This document shows, one piece after another, positions 25,639 to 38,500 of a stretch of DNA of 64,000 nt. The stretch comes from Limnoperna fortunei (lineage: Eukaryota > Mollusca > Bivalvia > Mytilida > Modiolidae). How positions within the stretch are numbered: the stretch's first letter is position 1; the number at the start of each line of letters is the position of its first letter. Made by a program: the position numbers and the translations under genes. Under the pieces are notes generated by a model that made no database searches, had not been told where the DNA came from, and saw only the letters and a program-made list of their open reading frames with translations. The stretch lies in assembly GCA_944474755.1 (NCBI GenBank), contig OX104115.1, forward strand, positions 70,594,993 to 70,658,992. Reading direction: 5' to 3'.

Positions 25639-25784
25639 ACATTATGTAAATTGTTTTTGAAAGTTTGATGTTTTCTAAGAAAATTTATACATGCTTTCTT
25701 TGAATAAAACAACCACAATTCATTGTTTATATATTGTATTTTTTTAATGTTTATGTTGTTAAGGTAGTTAACCATCTAATAATA

Positions 25785-25920
25785 ATCGCGTACCTGTCCA
25801 CACTTTTCCTACCGCAGGTTAGGGTTTTCTCCATTCTCCTGGTACTACAACAACCAACTCAATAAAAACAAGACACCAAAATATAGTGGAAAACTGAAAG
25901 TGGCAATAAACATCAAACAA
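25785..25920 (+). repeat. SINE family A, degenerate 3' fragment
   Basis: It matches the SINE body from 'cctaccgcaggt' to 'ctgaaagtggcaataaacat' with many changes. Confidence 0.7.
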
Positions 25921-26049
25921 ATCAATATTTTATGAATAAACATTCTTTGTTGATAAAAATTCATATGAAATATATATTTGTCTGTTTCAATGATATTTTT
26001 AAAGTCATTTAAAAAAATTGTTTAAGCTATATCATGCGCTTAATGTTTA

Positions 26050-26185
26050 TTGGGGAGGAAGTTGGTGTACTTGGTAAAAACTCCTGACTTTCTGAAGAAA
26101 AACTGGCAATCCTTGTTAATTTAGTTTGAAGTCCAGCAAATCATGCAGTAAGACTCAAACTTGCAAGCTTATTTTTGACACACTG
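26050..26185 (-). repeat. SINE family A, degenerate fragment
   Basis: In reverse orientation it retains 'ctggcaatccttgttaattt' and the region around the box B side, heavily decayed. Confidence 0.55.
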
Positions 26186-26964
26186 GTAATCAATTGTAAT
26201 TGAAAATACCTACATCACATCCAAAACAGTTCCACATATGATATATATCTTTATTTCGTTTAACATATATAGGTATATAGTTTGTTGTGTGTTATACATG
26301 TAACAAGCTATCTGTGCTGATTTAAAATGTAAACAATATATAATTCCATTGTGTAAAACATAGGCATGAATAGTGTGTTCTGTGTCCTGTGTATTGTCAT
26401 TTATTGTAAATTGTACTGTTATCTGTCCTCAATGTACTAACCTCTATTTTGGTACACATATTCACATAAACTTTAATTTAGATAAGTTCATCTATTACCA
26501 ATTCTTACTTTAGTGTATTAATTATTTATTTGGCACTAACATTTACAATTGTATGTAGGAGTTAACTAGTAAGGTGTATATTTTTAAGTAATTAATATAA
26601 TGTTTAACCAAGAACTTTTACAGAAAACACAAAAATATGCAGCACAATCATAATTTTTAATAACAAAAAATTACAAATTGTTTAAGTTATTCTTAATTAC
26701 AAAGGCAAATAACCAATTAAATTGTTAGAAAAGACAATGAAAGAGAAAAAAATTTTCTGCACTTCATTTAATATAAAAATTGAATATAAAGACTGTGAAC
26801 TACAATGAATACAGCATTAATATAGAAACAAAACGAATGTCAAAAAAGGAAAAGGAGGAGGAGATAACCCTTATATGCGATTTTAATCTACATAGAGTAA
26901 AACAGGTCAATGCAAGACATTTAACAGTCAAATAAAATTTAATAATGAAATATATGTTAATTTG

Positions 26965-26967
<3 letters not shown>

Positions 26968-27051
<84 letters not shown>
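26968..27051. repeat. (TA)n microsatellite
   Basis: An uninterrupted run of TA dinucleotides about 84 bp long. Confidence 0.97.
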
Positions 27052-27055
<4 letters not shown>

Positions 27056-29416
27056 TTTAAATTAAGTTAGATTTTATATTACAAAAAAATTCACATGATT
27101 TGAGACATATTTATTGTCAAAAACAAAGACAAATGAATGAGACACAATTAGTTTTCAAAACTGGTAAACAGACAATATGTTAAGGCATAGTTTGTAATAG
27201 CTATATGTTAAGCATAGTCACATCACGGAAAAAGATGTGAAAAAATATAGAATATAAAATATATGATTGTTGTATGCAAAGTTGTAAAGACTCGTGCATT
27301 TAAACAAATATGTGTGCATCTTCCATGCAGTTCTGAACATGTAAAACTAGCATAAAATAACAGAGTTAACAAAACTGTTTCTATATAACATGATCAAATG
27401 ATTAACTTTACACTTCATTGTTGATATAAAATTGTTTGTGCTATGTAAATGGAATTATTAATAATTCAACAGTTTAGCTAGAAATTGTGTAATAACATGC
27501 CATTTATTCAATTTACTTTTGAATGTTTTTAATAAGGAGTTCAGACATAACAATAACCTTTGAAGTTAAACATGACATTAACATTTTAAAAGTAGAATTT
27601 TGTACAAATTTATCTGTATAATACTGTAAGCGTATTATTTTCACATATGGCAAGTTCTTCCGTTCTCGTCTTTAAATATTCATGGTTATTATGTTTGGGC
27701 ATTATTTGTTGTAAAGTTTGTACCAAATAAAGTTGGGTTTTCTTTTTGCAGACGACTATAAAACATTTAAAGAAACAGTAGACAAACAGTCTACAGCAAT
27801 GTTTGACATTGATTTGAAATTGTTTAACAATTGTTTTGATTGAATGTAAATGTCTGTTTTGTTAATATAATACATTTATATACATGTAATTAAATACTTA
27901 TCACATATTTGAATTTTTGGTATTTATTTAACTGAATGTTGGATTTTGATTATATTCAAAAACAAGCCATCTTAATCAACACGATTTATCATACTATCTA
28001 TGGATTTAACTTTAAAAAAATCTACATATCCTAAAAGGACATAATGGAGGCAATTTTTAAACTCTTAGTAAATTGCACATCTGGTTGTGTAATATTTGGA
28101 TATATAATCGATTGTTAAGACATTTAATAAATCTGTTTTAGATATACATTTACAATTGTTAATTTTACATTATCTAATTATACATGCATTTGTGCACTAA
28201 TAAATTGGTCTTTGTTATGATGATTTTCTTTCTTTTGCAAAACTATCAATACTGATCAAGTACAATATCTGGATGTTATGGACTTTATGTCTGTTAATGA
28301 CAGCATGCCACTTCCAGTCAAGAGTATTAGTTATTTGAGTAAAGCAGGTGGTACTGAGCGAGACATCTAGGGACAAAATGCCACTTTCTGATGTAAAATG
28401 ACATAATTCAGTAATAATTAAGAAAAACAATAATGATAAGTCAATGTCCTTTGTTTAGATGTAAGCTATTGGGGTGGGGGAATGGTGTGGATTTCTCTGG
28501 ATTTTTGTTTGGATTTTTGCTTTTTTGTATGTTATATTTTCGTCAGTTGGCTTGTTAAGATTTTTGCAATGAAATTATCAAAATAAAGATGAGGGTTCAT
28601 GGGCAAAAATTTATTTCTTTGAAATTTTCAAAATGATAAAACCAAAAGATTGAAAATCTTACTAAAACATGAAAAATTCGATCAGCAAGCTTTTGCAGTT
28701 TCTATTTCTATTTAAGTTTCAAGGTACTAGCCAAATAAAAGATAAAGTCATTAAATGATGATAACTCCTTAAAGAGACATATTGGTCTAAAAGAATGGTT
28801 GGTAGATATTGACAGGAAAGAATTTCTGTCCATGTCTGGTTTCCTCCATCTATTATGGTATTAAAGATATGGCGATTTCTTGCATTCTGCTCCTATGTCA
28901 TATTTTTAGCTATTGCTTATCAGTGGTGACAAATATCAGAACAATTATAACAGACACCCTCAGGAGGAATTCGACCAACTTTACCTCTAATTAGTTACAC
29001 TTTTCAAGGAGACAGTTTTTGAAACAGTTAATAATTGACAGAAGAAAAGTAGTAATTTAAAGGAAATAAGTCATATTAAAATGATAATTTAAGTAATGTT
29101 GATTTATTTGTAGATAATGTCTTGGGGCTCATTTTAGATTATAGTTTCCAAGTAAAAATGCAAAAAGCGCAAAAGTTAATAAAAACTGTCACGAAGGACA
29201 AAAACTCTCATAAGGAGAGGTCATAAATTTTCAATTATTTGTGTGTTTTGTAGATTCTAACTTGATGATATAGAGGTCATTATTTTCTGTTAACTGGTAA
29301 ACTTTATCTGTTTCATAGGTTCATAACTGTCTACACAAATTTTAACATACTATAAGTATAAATATACATCAGACACCTGTCCTACTCAATACTGAAGTAC
29401 TTGTTCTGTTTAATAT
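27052..29416. other. Intergenic region and 3' flank of RNPEP
   Basis: No exon is seen. On the minus strand, downstream of the RNPEP stop, an AATAAA signal (tttatt on the plus strand near 29103) is a candidate poly(A) site. The remainder is AT-rich and unremarkable. Confidence 0.45.
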
Positions 29417-29565
29417 CTATCTCTTTAGAATATCTGTGACATAATTCCTAACATTAACATGCAGCATCATCTTTGTTTCCTCAAACACTTCTTTAGCAAA
29501 CTGTCTCATCTCCTCTGATCCCTTCATTAAGGCTTTGTATATAGGCAAGGTGTACTTCTGTTTAC
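29417..29565 (-). CDS. RNPEP: RNPEP exon 14, last coding exon (residues 576-623)
   Basis: Acceptor ttaacag, phase 1. It encodes [18 protein letters not shown] and the family's VNVRNYV end, then TAG. Confidence 0.95.
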
Positions 29566-32500
29566 CTGTTAAATAAATATTATAAATGTATCATGAAAAT
29601 ATTTAGTTATAAGAAACAATTGTTGCATTGAAACATAAATTATATTAAATAGTTTAAAATAAATAAAAACAAGTGTGGACTGGGAGCTAATGCTCACTAG
29701 TGATACCCACACTTTCACAAAAATTTTGCATGTATGTGTAAAAATCTAAGTATTTGTTAAACAGGAAGTAGATGACCAAGGAGCATAAAATTGCTATTCA
29801 CCATATGGTACTATAGGATAAAGCACTATGCAAAATATCAAGCTTCTGCATCCTATTGTTGCTTAGAAAACTGCGACAGAAATTTTTGTTAAGGACGGAC
29901 GGACGGGCGGACAAGGGTAAAGCAGTATACCCCCTCTTCAATAAAGCTGGGGTATAGTAATAAAAAATCAAAAGCTGACATTTCTGTGTCATATTATATA
30001 TTTCTGGAATGCAATTTGCAGTCAAAAGAGTGTTACATCCAGAGGAGTGTGATATATATATCGGATTGATCTATCGTGGTGCCATATCATTGCAATCAAT
30101 CATCGTCTAGAAATTGGAGTAATTAAGGAATAGAATGGAATAACTAATATTAATTACCCATAATGCTCACTAGTGATACCCCTGACAAAAAGTATTCGGT
30201 AAACAGAAAGTAGATGACCAAGGAGCATAAAATCACTATACACCATATGGTACTAAAGGATAAAACAATATGCCAAATATCAAGCTTCTGCATCCTATTG
30301 TTGCTTAGAAAACTGCGACTGAAAATTTTGTTATAGACGAATGGATGGACGGACAAGGGTAAAACAGCATACCCCCTCTTCTGTGAAGTGGGGGTACAAA
30401 AATTATCATCATATAGATTTTTCTTTAGCTATATTGTGACATGTGAACTGAATTAACATTAGCTATCTTGTGGATAAATCTATACATAAATTTTGTCCCC
30501 AGTATCTTTGCATTCACTTTGGACCTATATTGTAGCATTTTAACTTATTGAAATTAAGCTACTATGCTGCTTATAGATTGAACAACCTATTATGTAGCAT
30601 ACAATTGCACATATTCCGTGAAACATATTTGAAGAGATGAAGATAGAATGAACTTTATCTATTTTATGGCTATTTAGATATGTCAATAACATACCAGAGA
30701 CAATTTACTGATTTTTAAAAACTCTTTCAAAAAACAAAGTTATTCCTATTCACAAACCCAGATATTTTTGCATTGTGTAGACGACTATGTACACTTGTAA
30801 TATCTGATATTTACTGTTGATTATTTGATATTTTCATTTATCAGCATTGTTTGGAGCATACATAGGAGAATGTTAAGGTGTAATTATGATGTTAGTTTCT
30901 GCAGATTTATCTCCTGTATTTTTACATGTATCTTCATTCTGCTTTTGAGTTTCATTTCTTAATGATTGATCAGCTTTATGAGCATTGAGTTTGACATGAA
31001 TGATTGATTGATTGATTGATTGGATGATTGCTTTTCATCCAGCAAGCAATATTTCAGCTATATTCAGGACAAGAACAAGTTAATAAACAATAAATCAATG
31101 GAAAAAGGGTTAGGCCATGGGAACAAAATGTGTCTGCCACTGGAAAAGTATGGAGTATGGGTAGGGCCAAGAATTTAGCCTTTGTAGTGGCTACAATGAG
31201 AATACTCATTTCTCAAAAAAAATTTCAACCTGATCAACATACCAACCAATCCGTTTAATAGAATTTACAATTTTTATAGATTTCTAAGCAAGGGCTGTTA
31301 TTTTCAATAATAAAGGTCAGATAAGCTACAAGGTTAAAAGGTAAATTCTAAAACAAAAAACACATAAAAACGAAAGAGTAAAAATAAAAAGAAAAATAAA
31401 AATTCAAAAACAATAGAAAGGGGCCCGAGCACTTTTGGTCAAAAGACCTTTCATTCTTCCATCATGTTCTATACACAAACAAAAGCATGGCATTAAGATA
31501 AATAATAAGCCTTAATTTACCTTGGCTAACCAAAAAAGCTCTGACATTTGGTTTGTCTTCAGTATAGTTATTTTTTATAGTGATCTGTGACCATCTCAAA
31601 CGAATCTGAAAAATTAAAAGGAAATCTTAATGTTTTTTAACATAATTAAGATGATGCAACATAACTTGTCAAACAATATTGTGGAAAACAAATCAATACA
31701 CACAAAATTAACTTATAATAAAAGTAAAAATATGACAAGTGTAACCTTAGTCTAACATCCATGAACTGGCAACTTCATAACCCCCTTTTTCTATACACTT
31801 TTGTTTAATTTCTTTACATAATTTCTTTACCTTATTGTTATGTATTATTACTAGTTTGTTTGAATGGTGTTTTAACGCCACTTTCAGCAATTTTTCAGCT
31901 ATTTCATGGCGTCCAGTTTTTATTGGGGGAGGATGCCGGAGTACCTGGAGAGAACCCCCAACCTGCGGCAAGAAAACTGGCAATCCTTGTCAATTAAGAT
32001 TGGAGTCGAGTACACCCTGCCTGCAGTGAGAATCAAACCCGCAATCTCAGTGTTGACAGACCATGTGATCAATAATAGACGAACTACCTTAACCACTCGA
32101 CCAACGAGGCCCCCTGTATTATTACTAGTACAAGGGTTTATATTTGAGTTGCTACTGGCTGCAAACTAGTTAACAAGTTAGTGTCCCACTGTCTGATGTT
32201 TCTCCAAAGTTCCCCGGCATTCTATGCCCATACAACTTGTGAATGTGATATGGCCAAAAATGACCAAAACATTGCTGAAAGATGCAATGAAAATATATCC
32301 CTTTGTTCACGCAGGATTACATTACTTGTGTAATCCTGGTTGTGTTTACAGATTTTCTGTTAGCAATGACCATGTGCATACAGTTGTCCTTCAATTTTGT
32401 TTTTGATCACATCATTGTATGTTCTATTTACCCTTTTTACCTGACCAGGAATCATACTTGTCTGCATTATGACATAGTGAAAGATCATGTATAAGTTGGG

Positions 32501-35500
32501 ATATAAAGCATTACCAAGAAGATCTCCTAATGTTTTAAATTTTGACATGTACCAACACATACAGCTGCCTGGTGTCTTACAGCAAAGTGTAAACAGTATT
32601 GCATTAAATTGTTTTAATGTATTAATTATTATAACACTGGTGATTTTAAATTGACAAATTATTTTCATCACATATTTTCTTCTCTCCGAGGAATCTTTTT
32701 TGACCCCAAACGATGCTTCCTACACAAATGGGGGTCAATCACTCGAGTCAAAGACACACAATTTATTGTTTGGATGATGTTTTCTGCTACTTACAACAAT
32801 TTTGTTCAGCTGTATGTATAACATGGCTCCTGGTTAAAACCTACAAAGAATACCCTACTTTGAGTAGAAAGGCTAACAATCTTTATCCCATAAGGTTGCA
32901 GCTCATCAAATATTGCGCCCAAGACACAACCCCAGTGTTTACACACTGGTAAGTTATAGTATTATATAATTTTTGTCTTACCTCAGAATTATGTGTCTGT
33001 GATATTGTGGGATACTGTGTGATCATTTTAGTTATGGCGCCATCTGGTAAGCGTGGTTTCTGCAGGACCTTGTCAAGGAAATGTATCACTTGGTATGTCT
33101 TCCATTTTTTAATATCTGTATCCCCCTAAAATATAATGTGACTATTTATAACATCATTATTGTTATCAAAAATTTTCAATTTTTAAAATCACTTAAGCTT
33201 TTATTTGATTTTATTAACATAACACAAGGGCAAGATTGCTACACATAAACTTATGTCACTGACACTGCAGTAGCAAATTGCTTTATTGTTTGGATTGGTA
33301 TTTGGGAAAAAGCTAAGCAACTTACTCAATAAAACTTGGTCAGAATGTGCAAACTTTAGGAGAGTGCTAGATAAATTTGATTTCTATATTGTTTAATACT
33401 GCTACAATGGTCAGTCCCTTAACTCATACAAATTTGGCTAACCAAAATGGTGATAAAGTATGAATATTTGTACATCAAAACATTAACATTTAATTCTATC
33501 AAATATCAAAGCAATCCATTTAACAGTTTCAGAGATGTGCCCTCAAGACTTACCATTATACGTTGTATTATATTGAAGAATGGTCAAAGTCCTATCACTC
33601 TTACAAAATTTGACTAATCAAATTGTTGGTAGAGTATGCACATCTTTATCTAGATATTTGGAACATTGGAACATTATCACCAAACAATGTGTCACATACC
33701 GTTGTGGAAAGCTTTTTGATCAAAATGGTTAAATCACTGCATTTTTTTTAATCATTGGGTACCCGTTCGCATCCTTTTCAATAGTGAAAACAAACCACAA
33801 AATTAAGAATTCAACGAATAATAATATCTAGACTATCTACATGTATAACGATGGTAAACTGATCTAAGAAACTGCTATGGGAGGGTTGTTCACATGGATA
33901 ATGATGAGTGATTTCCAAAGTACATTTTGTTATCAATCCTTGGTTTCGATTGAGATTGAGACAATTCTGTATTATGAAGAATTTTAATGTGTTTATGAGG
34001 CAAAACAGATAAGGAACTGATGAGGAAAAATCGTTTTAAATGTGTATTCCTGTCAGTAATGAAATTACTTACTGTTGTGCCTATTCACTGTAAAGTGTTT
34101 ACTTATAAAGAAAAAAAAAATATCGACCAATAGAGCTATTTGTTAATACCTTTTTTTAAACTGATTTACATCTTTCAACCACTAATTATATTGTTATGTA
34201 TATTGTCAAACAAACTTAACCTTTGCCCCAGTGTTTATTTTTAGGTTGGTTTAAATAAATGACATGCTAATTAATTATGTTAATTATGTATACGGCTACA
34301 AAGCAACATCTGTTTTACCCTTTTCAGTTCATGTTTTTTATATAAGAAAACATTAATTATTAATGCACAGAGTAACACTGTATGTGAATACCAAAAATTG
34401 TAGGCATTTTGGTTATGTTTTTGCTTTATATGACTTGGTACAGGCATTTCAAAAGAAATAGTGGGCTAAATGAGGTTTTATGGCATGCCACACCTCCAGC
34501 TTCAATTATTGTAGTGTGTGAGTTGGTTTTAAGAATCAGCCTAAATGTCTTTTTTCCTCTAACCACAAAAACTGTTATCCAGGAAAATAAATGAAACCAC
34601 AGTAATGTTCCTTTTTGTACATTCACTCTAAACTTTTCTATCTAGTAACATATCAATAGGCTAATGGTATTTTACATAGAATTCTACTTTATTACTAGAT
34701 AAATATAATTTATTCTTCTTATGGTTACTACTTTCTGTCTGGGATGCATCATTTTACAAAATATTTTTATTGTGTTTCTTTAATAAGAATATTATGTAAT
34801 GCTTTGTCAATTTAATTGAGTTTTTATAACACTGTAAGACAATTTTTCAACAATACTATGCTATCCAGTTTTTACTGAGAGACTAAGGCAGAGTACTGAG
34901 TAAGAAACCCCACCCATAGGAAGTACTGAAATAAAACAATGTATATTTTGTATCAAAAGTTGTCTCGGCACTTACTCCATCTGTAGTTTCTCCTGCCCAG
35001 AAGTTGGCCAGTTGTGCAGCAGGCTCTGTCAGTTCTTTGCCAGCAGATAAATCTGGTACATATGGTGGCCAACCAGGGGTTTTCAACCAATGATCAAATT
35101 CATAGCCTTTCCTGTACAAAAATTAGATAACCAGGTGATGTATTATTTACCAAAAATAATAACCTAGTCTGGATTTCTCAAATATACATGTACTAAAGTC
35201 AATTCTCAGACTTAAGTTTGTTTTGACTAACATAGCAACATCTAATTTATTTTTTTTTTTTTAAGTTTTAATTGCCTAAAACATGGATTTTAACTCAGTT
35301 TGCATGATAGATTGAACAATTTAACAATCTCGCCATTTCTGCTACAGATTTATAAATTAATTGCTTTAAAAGAGTTCTAATCTGCCATAATTTTTTTTAT
35401 GACTTCTTTATGAAAAGGAAATATTAATGTCTGTTCTTCACTCTGAAACTTTTTATACAGTCAGTGTGTAAGTGTACAGGAGGATTAACACATAAATCAA

Positions 35501-38500
35501 ATTAAACACCTCCAATAAAAACATTGTTTTCAAGATTCTGAATGAAACAAATAAATCCAAACATGTTGGCAGACGAAATAAAACTTTTTCTACAATTATT
35601 ACTGCTTTCTTTCTGTCAGTTAGTTTTTATACATGTCTCAAAAAAATGGCAGTAATTGTACCTTGTGTCCACCTGTTGATTTTTCAGCTCTGGGAATGAT
35701 TCAAAGAAAAATTGTAATGTGTCTTCTGCTACTAAACTCTGAAAATGAAAAAAAAGTTAAAAAAAATCAAAGGTGTGTCAAATACAATGCAGTTCTGTTT
35801 TTCAGGCATAGTTTGATTTCAATACCTGTCCTGCTCATTTAACATGAACTACACTTTAATGTCACATGAAAATTCATGTTGATTTTACATTAATTTTTGT
35901 TTCAAATGAATATGAATAAAATTGTTCACTGAACATTTTCATTTGAGTTTTATGTGATTTTTACATAAGAACATACTAATGATATCTATATTGATAAAAA
36001 AAAAAGAAAACAAACTTAATCCTTTACAAAAAAATGTTTTATCGCTATTTTGCAGTATTTTCCCTTGATCTTTATGTGCGGTATTTTCCCATCTCACTCT
36101 ACAAGCGTGATATGATCTCATCTCACCTCGCTGTCAAGACGTCATGTGGCGTCACAATGTAACAAAACAGCTATAAACAGATCATTTACATTTTTTGAAA
36201 CTGGATGCATTTTCGAGAAATGCATATCGCTTCAAAAAACGTAAATAAATTATAAAAATAAAAATAACTAATATTTTATCAAAAAATTTAGGTGCAAAAA
36301 TTTTATGTTAAATTTACATTAATTAACATGAATGGCACATCCAGAATGTTGTTCCCATGGAAACTGATAAATTCAGTTATATCAAACAATGAATTTACAA
36401 GCTTTAGTTAAACATTTGTACCACACTGATATTTCTAATCCTCATTGGAGGTAAATCCAACTTATAAAAATAGGCAACTGTTACTTTATTTTGTATAACC
36501 ATAAATGTTTACTTAAAAATATAAGTTATTTCCCTTTTTTTGCTGTACAAAGTTTTAGTCAAACTCAAACTAAATTTTAGTGTGAAAAATGCAATTAACA
36601 TTACCCAGAGAAATAAAATTCTTAATGCTATTTTAAATAATAAAAAAGATTAAACACTGTTTTAAATGGATAAATCAGTATATTAAATACAAGACAAACT
36701 CGCACACAAACATATCATAAATGTTTGTTTATTTGTTTATGAGTGAATTGGTCTTGTTGATATACCAATAAATCCATTTAAAACAGTGTTTAATTCTACA
36801 TAAAAGTCATGTTATATAACACAAGAATGATTGATTGGTGGATGTTTGTTTAACATCCAGCAAGCGATATTTCAGCTGTGTTCAGAACGGGAACAAAGTT
36901 AACATAGCATAAAATCCTTTGGGAGGCTGGATAGGGCAAAGGATCACAATTTTATTAACTGCAACCAAACAAGTTTAGAGTATTGGGTAGGGATGGAAAA
37001 TTAAGCCTTTTGTAGAGACTACACTCTCCAAACATGTCACCCACTATGGTCTGTAGCCAGGCTTTCAATATTATGACCTGAAAACCCCCAACAAGAGTGC
37101 CCCCCATATCTACCACCCAGGGACGCAATGAGCAGATTTGTGGGTTGAGCACTGGGAAACCCACCTAGTATGGTCCCGTATAACACAGAACGATTTCAGA
37201 GGAATTAGGTATTAATTAAAAATTAGTTTATTTAGTGCATATGCATGTGAAATATAAAGGTGTGGGTGATGTCTAAATACAGTTGAACCTCGTTAACTCG
37301 AAGTCGAGGGGACCATTGGAAAGTATTCGAGTTATCGGAGGTTCGTCTCATCAGAGTTATCAGTAAACCGGAAGTTGAACTTTTCCGTCTTTGTTTTTTT
37401 ATGTATCTTGTCAAATTGAATATCGTATTTGTTATTTTGACGTGTCATTGTGTCAATGTTATCTTTATTGTGATCTAATTATTTATACATGTACATAATT
37501 TATTGAATAAAAAATAAATATCAAATGATTTGTTGTGATTTTTTATGTTGATGTAGACGCACCTCGTTTTTTGTTGTGTTTTGTGTATGTACACTGTGAG
37601 AATATCGATCTTTGTCTACTAAATGCATCACTAATTTTCTTAATAAAATCATAACAAACAAATGATTTATTCTGATAATCTTATTATTTATGAATCATTC
37701 ATAAAATCAACATTCAGTCCTCACAATAAAGAGAAATAACAAACGTTATTTATTTCATAAAGTCCATTCGTAATCATTCATTCATACATCAACATTAAAA
37801 ATACAAAATTAATCACGAAACGAATTTACACCTATGGCAAAGTCACTAGTCAGGGTGTCTGTTTCCAGTTTCTTCTTGAGCTGCTTTCGGGTAAAGTAGT
37901 CGTTGAGTTTGGCAACCAGTGGGAGCATATCTTCGCTGTCGTCTTGTGCTACAAAATACGACTGGAAAGCATCTGTCATGTCCATCATCGTAGCTAAAGA
38001 TAGTGCTGGTTTCTCGGGTACTTCTGGTTCATCGTCGCCGTCGCTTTCTTGTTCTGCCGCTGTTTGGGTAATCTGCTGGATAATATCGTCCTCAGTTAGT
38101 ATTTCTGTTGTCGGGACATTGTTGTCGATGTTGGCATACTCGGTGAAGTTGATTCCTGCAAGATGGGCGCATGGAATATCGTCGTCGTCGTCATCTTCTT
38201 CTTACTGTGTGGTAGTGGTTGCGTCTGTCGTAAATCCTGCCTGTCGGAAACAGTTGCTGATGGTGGTCTGGGTTACTGACAGCCATGCCCGGTGGAGTAG
38301 TCGGAGTGCGTCGAGTACTGTCAAGGTGAAGTCGATCTTTTTCTCGGCACAGGAAATCTGTTTGGTCATGACCCTCTTTCTGTAGTGCCTTGGTCACAGG
38401 GTTGGGTCTTACTGGTTGTGTTTGGTGGAAGAAAAACAAGTCGAATATTTTTCAGGCCTTTAACGATGTGCTGGGCAATTGTCAACAATCACGGCGATGC

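Noticed and set aside
26968..27051. CRISPR array or origin
   Set aside because: A simple TA microsatellite in a eukaryotic genome; no spacer-repeat structure anywhere in the window.
37903..38385. A 160-codon plus-strand Ser-rich open frame
   Set aside because: It is the antisense of the acidic C-terminal part of the Tigger transposase; no homology of its own.
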